This document shows positions 17,280-25,056 of a stretch of 64,000 nt of DNA, one piece after another (the first letter of the stretch is position 1; each line of letters starts with the position of its first letter). The position numbers were made by a program, and so were the translations under genes. This DNA comes from an uncultured Dehalococcoidales bacterium (GTDB lineage Bacteria; Chloroflexota; Dehalococcoidia; UBA1151; UBA1328): positions 1-64,000 of the forward strand of contig CAJQSP010000006.1 of NCBI GenBank assembly GCA_905614375.1, read 5' to 3'. The notes below the pieces were generated by a model. The model worked only from the letters and a program-made list of their open reading frames with translations. It searched no databases and was not told where the DNA came from.

Positions 17280-18341
17280 CTACAATCCAGGCTGAATTAC
17301 GATTCGGTAAATATCTTTGTTCGGATCGAGCATTCTATGGAACCCATCTTCCATAGCTCGACTCAGCGGAACAATCTCCGATATGAGTGGCTTCACGTTG
17401 ATACTGCCGTTGCCAACCAATTCGACGGCAACTTCCAGATCACCTGGTGATGTAGCCACTGATCCGATTACGGTAATTTCAGGTCCGACCACATTGTTGA
17501 AATTGATCTCAGGGGTCGTTGAGTAGATTCCTAGCAACAGCGTCGTACCGCCTCTACGCGTCCATTCAATCGCCATGCGAGGTGTTTCCTTCGCTCCAGC
17601 GGTTTCGACAACGATGTCAGGTCCGATTCCACCAGTAAGTTCTAGCAATTTGGCCGCCGCCGCCGCTTCGTCTCGCGAGCTTACGATTTCGTCTGCACCA
17701 AGCTCTATAGCAAGATCCAGACTGTGTTCTCGTAGGTCTATGGCGATAACTCGTGCGCCGCCGGCTTTGAACGCTTGAACTGTGAGTAGCCCGACCGTGC
17801 CGCACCCGAGCACAGCCACGTTATCTCCCGGTCGAACTCCTGAACGACGCACACCATGAACTGCCACTGTCGCTGGCTCAAGGAGCGGTCCTTCAGCATC
17901 CGAAATGCTGTCGGGCATCGGCACTAATTTGTCTGCAGGCCAGACCATGAATTCAGCGAGACCACCGTCGGCCATGAATCCTGCAACTGCCATATTCGGA
18001 CAAACGGCCTGCTGCCCTCTCATGCACCAAAAGCAAGTCCCGCACGTAAGAACGGTGTTGATCGCAACTCGATCGCCAACTGAGACGTTACCGACGCCCT
18101 CTCCGAGTTCTGCCACAGTTCCTGCTGTTTCATGCCCTAGAACAAGCGGGGTCTGCTGTCCCGTCATCGGGTTTGGGGATCCATGCTGTACCCACAATGG
18201 ACCGTACTGCCATTCTTCGATATCCGTAGCGCAGATAGACGTTCCGGTGATCCGTAACTTTACCTCGCCGGGACCCGGATTTGGCTCGGCGATGTCTTCG
18301 AGTCTGACGTCTTTGTTGTCGTGATAAACGATTGCTTGCAT
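17280..18341 (-). CDS. Zinc-dependent alcohol/polyol dehydrogenase (MDR superfamily)
   Basis: NAD(P)-dependent medium-chain dehydrogenase, 353 residues. VLGHETAGTVAELGEGVGNV is the catalytic zinc signature and an N-terminal catalytic Cys lies in TGTSICATDIEEW. Four structural-zinc cysteines are seen in NTVLTCGTCFWCMRGQQAVC. The Rossmann fingerprint is VAVLGCGTVGLLTVQAF, with VIAIDL ending the second strand and suggesting NAD. Start 18341 gives the family-typical MQAIVYHDN; ATG 18356 is five codons longer and neither has a clear ribosome site. It resembles sorbitol/threonine dehydrogenases and probably oxidises a sugar, polyol or hydroxy acid in this island. Confidence 0.9.
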   Translation of the reverse strand: MQAIVYHDNKDVRLEDIAEPNPGPGEVKLRITGTSICATDIEEWQYGPLWVQHGSPNPMTGQQTPLVLGHETAGTVAELGEGVGNVSVGDRVAINTVLTCGTCFWCMRGQQAVCPNMAVAGFMADGGLAEFMVWPADKLVPMPDSISDAEGPLLEPATVAVHGVRRSGVRPGDNVAVLGCGTVGLLTVQAFKAGGARVIAIDLREHSLDLAIELGADEIVSSRDEAAAAAKLLELTGGIGPDIVVETAGAKETPRMAIEWTRRGGTTLLLGIYSTTPEINFNNVVGPEITVIGSVATSPGDLEVAVELVGNGSINVKPLISEIVPLSRAMEDGFHRMLDPNKDIYRIVIQPGL

Positions 18342-18549
18342 ATGTGTGTCGATCATTTTGGCGCTAGTTGATTATATTTCGACGGAATTCTACACGCACC
18401 ACAATCGTCCGCAATCGCCCTTGCTGTGATGAATTCAACAACATAGAAGTGCTAACATCTCGCCGCGAAATCAATTCAGTTAGGCGCTAACTTCTGCTTT
18501 CCTAACAGCTCGTCGAGCCGGCACAACAGCTACCAACTAGGAGAATCAA

Positions 18550-19722
18550 ATGCAACCCAGTCCGAAGATCACAAAAGTCTCGGTCACGACATACGAACAC
18601 GAACTTGAAAATGTCGGAAAGGACTACAACACGTTCAATATGGTTTACGAAGCTGGCTCCAAGTTGAAGCAATCTGGAACAGTGCTGCAGATCCACACTG
18701 ACCAAGGAATCGTCGGTGAATATCCTAATATTGGAAACGCTATCGGCGACGTTCAAACAGTCGCTGAATACCTAATAGGTAAAGACGCACTGTCACGTGA
18801 GAAAATATACAACGACACCAAACGCGGGCTCCGACATGGAGCAATGCTAGGCGTTAGTGTGATCGATATAGCGCTTTGGGACATTGCTGGCAAGTTCTAC
18901 GACGAGCCTCTATACCGTCTTCTTGGCGGCGAGAAAAAAGCACTTCCGGCATATGCTTCGACTCTTCATGGTGATGAGAACGGCGGGCTCGCAACTCCCC
19001 AAGACTTCGCTGATTTCGCCGAGCAGTGCTACGAAATGGGCTATCGATCATTCAAGGTCCACGGCTGGGGACTCGCTGGAAGCAATATTCAACGTGAACT
19101 CGATAACGTATTGAATCTTGGCAAGCAATTCGCCGGTCGACTCGATCTGCTGATCGATCCTGCCTGCGAGGTCAAAAACTTTGGCGACGCCCTACGGCTT
19201 GGGCGAGCATGTGACGAAGCGAACTTCTTCTGGTGGGAAGATCCGTATCAGGACGGTGGAGTATCACAGTTTGCCCATCGCAAACTGCGACAAATGGTCA
19301 AAACACCAATCCTTCAGACCGAACATATTCGACTTCTAGAGCAGCATGTTGATTTCATCGTTGCCGAGGGTACTGACTATGTACGCGCTGGTGCCCATGA
19401 AGACGGCGGCGTGACCGGTGCAATGAAAATCGCCCATGCTTCTGAAGGATTCGGACTCGATGTTGAACTACACGGTCCTGGCCCTGTGCACCGCCACATC
19501 ATGTCGTCGATTCGTAATACGAATTTCTTCGAACTAGGACTCGTTCATCCAAAGGTGAAGACCACTAAAGCTCCGGTCTACCTCGGCTATAACGACGATC
19601 TCGACGGAATCGATAGCGACGGCAACGTTTTTGCTCCAGACGGGCCAGGCATCGGAGTACCACTCGACTGGGACTGGATCCGAGCACATCAAACCGATAC
19701 AGGTGTTCTCGCCGAAGCTTAG
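18550..19722 (+). CDS. Enolase-superfamily dehydratase/racemase (mandelate racemase/muconate lactonising enzyme type)
   Basis: A 390-residue enolase-superfamily member with a capping domain (1-135) and a TIM-barrel domain. Metal ligands appear to be D203 (LLIDPAC), E230 (FWWEDPY) and E258 (QTEH). Base candidates are K169 and H171 in SFKVHGWG, a K-x-H arrangement instead of the common K-x-K, and a histidine in DVELHGPG. Members abstract the alpha proton of a carboxylate, and many dehydrate sugar acids. The ATG has a strong AGGAG site 7 bases upstream. It is the only plus-strand gene of the island and ends in a bidirectional terminator. Expanded enolase families are described for SAR202, which fits the proposed host. 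The substrate is unknown. Confidence 0.88.
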   Translation: MQPSPKITKVSVTTYEHELENVGKDYNTFNMVYEAGSKLKQSGTVLQIHTDQGIVGEYPNIGNAIGDVQTVAEYLIGKDALSREKIYNDTKRGLRHGAMLGVSVIDIALWDIAGKFYDEPLYRLLGGEKKALPAYASTLHGDENGGLATPQDFADFAEQCYEMGYRSFKVHGWGLAGSNIQRELDNVLNLGKQFAGRLDLLIDPACEVKNFGDALRLGRACDEANFFWWEDPYQDGGVSQFAHRKLRQMVKTPILQTEHIRLLEQHVDFIVAEGTDYVRAGAHEDGGVTGAMKIAHASEGFGLDVELHGPGPVHRHIMSSIRNTNFFELGLVHPKVKTTKAPVYLGYNDDLDGIDSDGNVFAPDGPGIGVPLDWDWIRAHQTDTGVLAEA

Positions 19723-19744
19723 GCTCAAAAATTGCGGTAACAAA

Positions 19745-19787
19745 AACGGGCGGATGTCAGAGCAATTGTTCTGACTTTCCGCCCGTT
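19745..19787 (+). terminator. Bidirectional intrinsic terminator
   Basis: A ten-base outer stem (AACGGGCGGA pairing with TCCGCCCGTT) plus a six-base inner stem (GTCAGA with TCTGAC), followed by a T-rich stretch. It sits between the convergent enolase-superfamily gene and mutarotase-fold copy B and should serve both. Confidence 0.85.
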
Positions 19788-19813
19788 CTTCGTTTCATAC
19801 ATTCCCTAAACCG

Positions 19814-20887
19814 TTAGCTAATTGTCACATCACCATCTGGAGAAATCCTTGAAACTCCAGTCGTGCTTTCGTACACAACAGCTTTAACCGTCGCACTGCG
19901 AGTTTCACCCGGCTTGAAAATAATCGAAGTACGCTGATCGGATCCAGGCTCGGGAATTCCTGCGCTTAGGCTGGTAAATGGCTCAAGCCCAACGTTGTAC
20001 GATCGGCCGTACCACGGGTAACCCGATCCACCACCGAACACTTGCCAATACCAGAGGTATTTGAACGTATCTACTGGGTAGGCAAGGCCGAATCCAACTC
20101 CACGATCGGGATTAGTTACGGCGTACCAGCCTTCTTTTTGATTCTTGAAGACTGAATAATCTTCTACTCGATTCGACTTCGGGGGAAAGCTTGTCAAATC
20201 GACTTCATTCCCGTCAGGGTCGACAGCTGTTGGCCACTTGCCAACATGACCATCCAGTAATCTATCTCCACCTCGTTCGGGTACGAAATGATCAGCAGCT
20301 GCCATGTCTAGTCGGCAGTTCGGCGTCACAAATGGATCACCCAAAGCGACGTGCTGACCCCACTGAGCTTCGGCATCTTCTTCAGCCTGATTAGTCAAGG
20401 TATCAGTTACTGTGAGTACAGGACTTTCAGCTTCGAGTGATACCATTTTTTCGATCCAAAACGGAGTGCGAACAGTGCGTACTGTGAACTTCGCACTAAC
20501 CTTTTCTGGGGAATCTTCGACGATCACTGCATCCCAAGGCATGAGCGTTGCTTCGGTGTGCTGGCCCAGGTCTGCATTCGCGTAGGTCTGAGGAGGACCA
20601 CCGGTAGGAGCAATCGTTTGCCATCCACCGATGTATGAATCGTGCCAAATGTTGTCGCCATTTCCCGTAGGGGGTGTCGATAAACTCTGGTTCCTTACCG
20701 ACCATGGTGTTCTCCACATGAATTCAGTGTCAGTCTTCTTGTGAGTCAGCTCAAAAACATCAGCACCCTTGTCGGCGATTATCGAAACTCGCAACAATTC
20801 GTTTTCAAGAACAACCGTCTTTAACCCTCTATAGGTCCATGAATCGGATATCCGACAGCCGTTCGTTCGTTCGTCTTGATAGTGCAT
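19814..20887 (-). CDS. Galactose-mutarotase-fold protein, DUF4432/aldose-1-epimerase-like (copy B)
   Basis: A 357-residue paralogue of the gene at 16182-17264, with the same domain and closely matching N-terminal quarter (HYQDERT, GCRISDSWTYRGLKTVVLEN, ADKGADVFELTHKKTDTEFM). The mid-region histidine (WGQHVALGDP) and the C-terminal glutamate (YNVGLEPFTS) are both kept, so both copies are probably active, though the centre of the protein has diverged strongly. It converges on the enolase-superfamily gene. Its upstream region carries a long inverted repeat that may bind a regulator shared with the divergent transporter gene. Anomer or epimer conversion of a sugar is inferred from the fold only. 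Confidence 0.8.
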   Translation of the reverse strand: MHYQDERTNGCRISDSWTYRGLKTVVLENELLRVSIIADKGADVFELTHKKTDTEFMWRTPWSVRNQSLSTPPTGNGDNIWHDSYIGGWQTIAPTGGPPQTYANADLGQHTEATLMPWDAVIVEDSPEKVSAKFTVRTVRTPFWIEKMVSLEAESPVLTVTDTLTNQAEEDAEAQWGQHVALGDPFVTPNCRLDMAAADHFVPERGGDRLLDGHVGKWPTAVDPDGNEVDLTSFPPKSNRVEDYSVFKNQKEGWYAVTNPDRGVGFGLAYPVDTFKYLWYWQVFGGGSGYPWYGRSYNVGLEPFTSLSAGIPEPGSDQRTSIIFKPGETRSATVKAVVYESTTGVSRISPDGDVTIS

Positions 20888-20913
20888 AACAGTCCTTGAA
20901 GTACCTAACTCAT

Positions 20914-20988
20914 GCCGTTACAGGGGCATTACACACTGAACCCAGTGTTTTGAACTTAGATTTAGCAACGTGTAATGGGTATAACGGC
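20914..20988. repeat. Nested inverted repeat in a divergent promoter region
   Basis: Outer arms GCCGTTA (914-920 of this kilobase) and TAACGGC (982-988), next arms ATTACAC and GTGTAAT, and inside them ACACTG-AACC-CAGTGT. The nested symmetry lies in the 295-bp gap between mutarotase copy B (minus) and the EamA transporter gene (plus), where an operator would be expected. It has no T-run, so a terminator is unlikely. The rest of the gap shows nothing I recognise. Confidence 0.5.
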
Positions 20989-21182
20989 TGATATAACAGC
21001 CTTCAACTTTAGCATCCTGACACCCACCTACTGATTTGTTTTAGTTCGGTGCATCTATCGGCGATCCATATTTTCATTGCGCACTCGATATTGTAGTTCT
21101 TGAAAACACCAAGTAATCTTTCCTATCGAAATAGATGCAAAGACTGTTGAACTCCGAGTTTACTGGGATTTGTCTATAGATC

Positions 21183-22106
21183 ATGAGCAGAAGAACTGGT
21201 AGTTCTTCAACTGAAACGGTTCCCCTGATGACTGCTACAGCGGTTTTACTAGTTCTAATCGCTGCCGTATGTCACGCTTCTTGGAACTTACTGGTTCGTA
21301 AATCTAACGTCCCTGAACTTACGAATTGGTTTATGGCGTTTCTAGGTGGCATCATTGCACTCCCGTTTGCCGTCTTTTACCTGCTGACCGAGTCTCCCTC
21401 CGCTACAGGCTGGGTGTTTATATTCGGAACGATAGTTCTTCACGTCGGATATTTTTTCACTCTTGGAAAAGCGTACAAGCATGGCGATCTATCTGTTGTT
21501 TACCCCGTCGCTCGGGGACTAGGACTCGCACTGATTCCCGTTTTTGGCGTATTGATTCTCAATGAATCTGTGTCATTACAAGCAGTGGCTGGAATATTGG
21601 CGATCTTTCTGGGTGTATTAGTGGTCGGGTCGTCGTCTGGAGCTGGACTTCGAATATGGCTAAACCCTCGATCATTATTAGCAGACCGAGGTGTGGCCTT
21701 TGCGGTAGCGACGGGGCTATTAATCGCCAGTTATTCAAATTGGGATAAACGAGGTGTCGAGTACGTCGAACCACTTCTGTACATGTTCATGGTTCAACTA
21801 GGTGGATCGCTCGGAGTTCTACCAATTCTTCGTAGGACATACTCGAATTCTGACTTCTCGAAAGAACTAAAATCAGGATGGAAAATCGGAACTTTCGGTG
21901 GTTTACTTCAATTCACGTCCTATGGACTAGTACTGACCGCGTTCAAGCTCGCTCCCGTTAGCTATGTAGGGCCATTTCGAGAGTTGGCAATCGTGTTCGG
22001 AGTCGTCTTCGCCGCATTGATCCTCAAAGAATCGGTCGGTAAGTATCGAATAATTGGTGCCACTGCGATCGGAATTGGTGCGCTAGTAGTTGCCGTAGCA
22101 CCCTAG
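21183..22106 (+). CDS. EamA/DMT-superfamily transporter
   Basis: A 307-residue integral membrane protein with about ten predicted helices in two EamA repeats of five. The first repeat starts at TATAVLLVLIAAVCHASWNLLVRK and ends near residue 145. The second begins around GVAFAVATGLLIASYSNWDKRG and ends with IIGATAIGIGALVVAV. The HASWNLLVRK segment is typical of the family. Drug/metabolite transporters export or import amino acids, nucleotides or metabolites; the substrate cannot be told. An alternative start is the ATG 15 codons in, directly before the first helix. It is divergent from the mutarotase-fold gene and precedes the threonine synthase operon by 278 bp. Confidence 0.88.
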   Translation: MSRRTGSSSTETVPLMTATAVLLVLIAAVCHASWNLLVRKSNVPELTNWFMAFLGGIIALPFAVFYLLTESPSATGWVFIFGTIVLHVGYFFTLGKAYKHGDLSVVYPVARGLGLALIPVFGVLILNESVSLQAVAGILAIFLGVLVVGSSSGAGLRIWLNPRSLLADRGVAFAVATGLLIASYSNWDKRGVEYVEPLLYMFMVQLGGSLGVLPILRRTYSNSDFSKELKSGWKIGTFGGLLQFTSYGLVLTAFKLAPVSYVGPFRELAIVFGVVFAALILKESVGKYRIIGATAIGIGALVVAVAP

Positions 22107-22317
22107 AAGCCCTGTCTCCGTTAGTCCCTTTACGTCATTCGTTTACAGAAATTCGGTCATTCTGGAATTCGTATAACCACGCGGAACAGATTGACGCTGA
22201 AGATTCTCACCCATAGTATTAATGATTAGTTCTACTCCCTCAGAGATTTTGATTTCAATAAAAGAATCTCTAAGGTTGTCGGTGAATCAACGAGCTTCGG
22301 GTCAGGAGCTGCTGTTG

Positions 22318-22345
22318 TCACTCCCGGCCGGACTGCCGGAAGTGA
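22318..22345 (+). promoter_or_regulatory. Hairpin in the thrC leader
   Basis: TCACTCCCGGC pairs with GCCGGAAGTGA around a six-base loop, an eleven-pair stem with one mismatch. It ends 39 bases before the thrC start and has no T-run. It may shape mRNA stability or translation of the thrC operon. I see no T-box or other named leader motif around it. Confidence 0.45.
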
Positions 22346-22384
22346 TGTATGCAACTACTTCCGTTGAGAGGTCCAGTTTAGAAA

Positions 22385-23626
22385 TTGACGAACATCCATT
22401 CCCTGCGGTGCAAAGAGTGCGGTCGTGACTACCCACAAGAGCCGATCTATGTTTGCGACTTTTGTTTTGGTCCGCTAGAAGTCAACTATGACTACGACGC
22501 TATCGCTAAAAACATCAGCCGAGAATCGATCCAAGACGGTCCGTTGACCATTTGGCGATACGACGAACTGCTGCCAGCCAGTAGAGATAACGCGGTCAAC
22601 ATCGGTGCCGGGATGACCCCACTGCTCAAAGCCGACAATCTCGGTAAAGAGCTTGGGCTCAATAATCTTTGGATCAAGAACGACGCAGCAAATCCGACTC
22701 ACTCCTTCAAGGATCGTGTCGTATCTGTCGCAGCGACCAAAGCTGTTGAATTCGGTTTCGACACAATCGCATGCGCCTCTACCGGAAATCTAGCGGGTGC
22801 CACCGCTGCTCACGGAGCCAAGGCCGGAATGAACACAATGGTGTTTATCCCTGCTGACCTTGAAAGAGGGAAGATCCTCGGTGCAGCCATATTTGGATCA
22901 GTAGTTCTCGTAAAGGGTAACTACGATGACGTTAACCGCCTTTGCTCAGAGCTCGGTGATGACCGGCGGTGGGCGTTCGTGAATATCAACATGCGCCCGT
23001 TCTACTCAGAAGGCAGCAAGTCGATCGGCTACGAACTGGCTGAACAACTCGGTTGGCACGCCCCGAAGCATGTCGTCGTACCTGTCGCATCGGGCTCACT
23101 CTTCACAAAGGTCTACAAAGGTCTGCAAGAGTTCGCTCAGCTTGGACTTATCGACAACGCCGACACGAAAATGCACATCGCACAGCCATTCGGCTGTTCG
23201 CCAGTTGCTAAGGCATTCATTGAAGGCCATGCTCACCCGAAACCTGTAATTCCCGACACTATCGCCAAGTCTCTTGCTATCGGATCACCAGCCGACGGTA
23301 TGTACAGCGTTGATATTGCCAACATAACCGGCGGATCTGGAACAATTGTTCCAGAAAGCGAAATTGCTGAAGGTATGAAGCTACTGGCTGAAACCGAAGG
23401 TATCTTCACCGAAACTGCCGGTGGTGTTGTCATTTCAACTCTTCGCCGACTTGCGCGTGAAGGTGTGATCGGTCCCGACGAAGAAACTGTCGCACTTATC
23501 ACCGGTACAGGCCTCAAGACCATTGAAGTAATCGCTGATTCTGTCAAGACTGTAACTATCGACCCGACGGCTCGTTCGTTTGATGAAGTCGTAATGCCGG
23601 ACCACACAGGAGCGCCAGTTTCATAA
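22385..23626 (+). CDS. thrC: Threonine synthase (PLP fold type II, with N-terminal zinc ribbon)
   Basis: Converts O-phosphohomoserine to threonine. The 413-residue protein begins with a four-cysteine ribbon (C9, C12, C24, C27) and then the PLP-binding lysine K109 in NPTHSFKDR. ACASTGNLAGATAAHGAKAG is the substrate loop, VVPVASGSLFTKV follows, and GTGLKT near the end binds the PLP ring nitrogen region. The TTG start at 22385 gives a short N-terminus directly before the zinc ribbon. The stop overlaps the next gene's ATG by one base. Because the following genes encode a NIL domain and a sulfur carrier, a role in a sulfur-amino-acid reaction on the same phosphohomoserine substrate is an alternative to plain ThrC. 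Confidence 0.9.
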   Translation: MTNIHSLRCKECGRDYPQEPIYVCDFCFGPLEVNYDYDAIAKNISRESIQDGPLTIWRYDELLPASRDNAVNIGAGMTPLLKADNLGKELGLNNLWIKNDAANPTHSFKDRVVSVAATKAVEFGFDTIACASTGNLAGATAAHGAKAGMNTMVFIPADLERGKILGAAIFGSVVLVKGNYDDVNRLCSELGDDRRWAFVNINMRPFYSEGSKSIGYELAEQLGWHAPKHVVVPVASGSLFTKVYKGLQEFAQLGLIDNADTKMHIAQPFGCSPVAKAFIEGHAHPKPVIPDTIAKSLAIGSPADGMYSVDIANITGGSGTIVPESEIAEGMKLLAETEGIFTETAGGVVISTLRRLAREGVIGPDEETVALITGTGLKTIEVIADSVKTVTIDPTARSFDEVVMPDHTGAPVS

Positions 23627-23868
23627 TGCCTTTCCGAAGAGTTAAATTTACTTTCAAGACCGAGAGAATCCAGAGCCCGGTGATTTACGAACTCGGTCAC
23701 AAGTTCGATGTTGTAACAAATATTCGGCGTGCTGACATCGATTCCGAGAATGGCTGGGTCATTCTAGAAATCGAAGGCTCTGTAGATGAGATTGAACGCG
23801 GCTTGCAGTGGGTAAGAGACCAAGGATCAGAAGTAAATTCATTGGATGGCGATATTCTTGCCGGCTAG
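23626..23868 (+). CDS. NIL domain-containing protein
   Basis: An 80-residue protein made almost entirely of a NIL domain (ferredoxin-like alpha/beta fold): KFTFKTERIQSPVIYELGHKF, then VVTNIRRADIDSENGWVILEIEGS and an amphipathic helix ERGLQWVRDQG. NIL domains occur at the C-terminus of methionine transporter ATPases (MetN), where they bind methionine, and beside ferredoxin domains in homocysteine-forming systems. The ATG overlaps the thrC stop codon, so the two are tightly coupled. An allosteric or substrate-binding role in methionine/homocysteine/threonine balance is inferred from that. Confidence 0.82.
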   Translation: MPFRRVKFTFKTERIQSPVIYELGHKFDVVTNIRRADIDSENGWVILEIEGSVDEIERGLQWVRDQGSEVNSLDGDILAG

Positions 23869-24001
23869 CATGCTTGCACTGAACTAACCAACACGACACT
23901 AATTTGCAACGAAATTGGCTAATTAGCGTCTAAGATGTTTGTAGATATAAATTGAGCCGTAGATTCGAAATCACATGGCTCACGAGAAAACAGGAAATCT
24001 G

Positions 24002-24283
24002 ATGTCCGTAACAGTAAAAATCCCAACGCCTCTCAGGAAACTGACCAACGGTGAGACAAGTGTGACGGTCGAGGGCGTAACCGTTGGTGCGATCGTAGAT
24101 TCACTCCAGGCGGCATACCCCGGTATACAAGAACGACTAATCGATGAAGAGGGCGGTCTACGGCACTTCGTAAACATCTACCTCGACGGTGAAGATGTTC
24201 GATACCTCGATGGTTTGAACAGTGCCGTTAGAGACAATGCTGAACTGAGCATTGTTCCTGCTGTCGCAGGCGGAACCAAGTAG
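24002..24283 (+). CDS. MoaD/ThiS-family ubiquitin-like sulfur carrier protein
   Basis: A 93-residue beta-grasp protein. VKIPTPLRKLTNGETSVTVEG opens the fold, VGAIVDSLQAAYPGIQERL is the first helix, and RHFVNIYLDGEDVRYLDG and DNAELSIVPAVAGGTK close it. The double glycine needed for a thiocarboxylate is present but followed by two residues (TK), so a JAMM-type or other protease would have to trim it, as for several CysO-like carriers. ATG 24002 has AGGA eight bases upstream; the upstream ATG 23975 is less likely. It lies 133 bp after the NIL gene and 376 bp after thrC, and ends in a terminator. A sulfur donor for cysteine or homocysteine synthesis is more likely than molybdopterin, judging by context. 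Confidence 0.85.
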   Translation: MSVTVKIPTPLRKLTNGETSVTVEGVTVGAIVDSLQAAYPGIQERLIDEEGGLRHFVNIYLDGEDVRYLDGLNSAVRDNAELSIVPAVAGGTK

Positions 24284-24322
24284 CACAACAGCGGTCGCAG
24301 CCTCGGCTACCTAAAAAATAAA

Positions 24323-24360
24323 CGCACCCATTCCAGGATGACCGGTTTGGGTGTTTTTGT
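24323..24360 (+). terminator. Intrinsic terminator of the thrC operon
   Basis: GCACCCA pairs with TGGGTG, with an inner CC/GG pairing, followed by TTTTTGTTTT. It lies 40 bases past the MoaD-like stop codon. Confidence 0.8.
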
Positions 24361-24375
24361 TTTAGGAATAACTCG

Positions 24376-25056
24376 ATGAGAGCACTACTTGCGTCGATAA
24401 AGTGCTAAAAAGCCGAGATAGACAAAAAATCTTGAAGTACATGAACAACTGATTACAGATACAACGGCACCCGACTGCGTTATTGTCGTATTTCCAGAGA
24501 TGTCGTTGACTTGATATCTTGATCCCGCAATTCAGTCTATGTGTTTTTCGGAATCGCCAAGCATAACTCCAACGGCGGACCGTACATCTCGAAGATCAAC
24601 ACCAGCAACGGAATGCTCAGTGGGATTTATCGAAAAAGGAATTGTGCTGATAACGAAACATTATTCAGCCCAGAAACAGAATCGTATTTCGGAGAAGTTG
24701 CCAATGTAGGATTCGGCGTGGCTGTGTGTGCTGGTCATTCGGTACCAACCGAATTCGTTGCAATCTCTAACGCTGGAGCAGCAATAGTCTTTCACCCATC
24801 GGTACCTGGCTTGTACGGAGACCGCAAGACCGACGACGCTTCATTGCAGAGTGGGTTCGACTGGTGGCGAACATCTTGCATCGATATTGACACTAAACGG
24901 GCTAAAGAACTAGGAATTTACATTGCTGTCTGCACGCAAGCCGGATCGACCGTAGATGAAGGCTTTCTGGGGTGGTCGGTATTGTTTGGTTCCGACGGCG
25001 AAATAATCGCCGAATTGCCAAACTGGCGACAGGGAAATCTCATCATCGAAATCTAA
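24376..25056 (+). pseudogene. Carbon-nitrogen hydrolase (nitrilase superfamily), multiply disrupted
   Basis: The 3' part (open from 24541) encodes the second half of a nitrilase-superfamily amidohydrolase. It has the lysine in GIYRKRN, the nucleophile in FGVAVCAGHS, VFHPSVPGLYG and an EIIAELPNWRQG tail. The 5' part is recognisable but broken. ATG 24376 starts MRALLASIKC and meets TAA at 24406; the frame resumes as KAEIDK, then a six-A run at 24424-24429 has one base too many. After the correction it reads NLEVHEQLITD and VIVVFPEMSLT, which contains the catalytic glutamate. There is then a TGA at 24512 where the family has glycine (LTGY), followed by YLDPA. A further frame change and an apparent loss of about 25 codons precede 24541. 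Four independent lesions make this a pseudogene rather than one assembly error. Confidence 0.85.

Noticed and set aside
22222..22428. A 68-codon frame overlapping the start of thrC, considered as a leader peptide or small gene.
   Set aside because: No run of threonine or isoleucine codons, no ribosome site, and it overlaps the conserved zinc-ribbon start of thrC in another frame.
24512..24514. In-frame TGA in the nitrilase sequence as a possible selenocysteine or recoded glycine codon.
   Set aside because: The same gene also has a TAA, a frameshift and a deletion, no selenocysteine hairpin was evident, and other genes here use TGA as stop.
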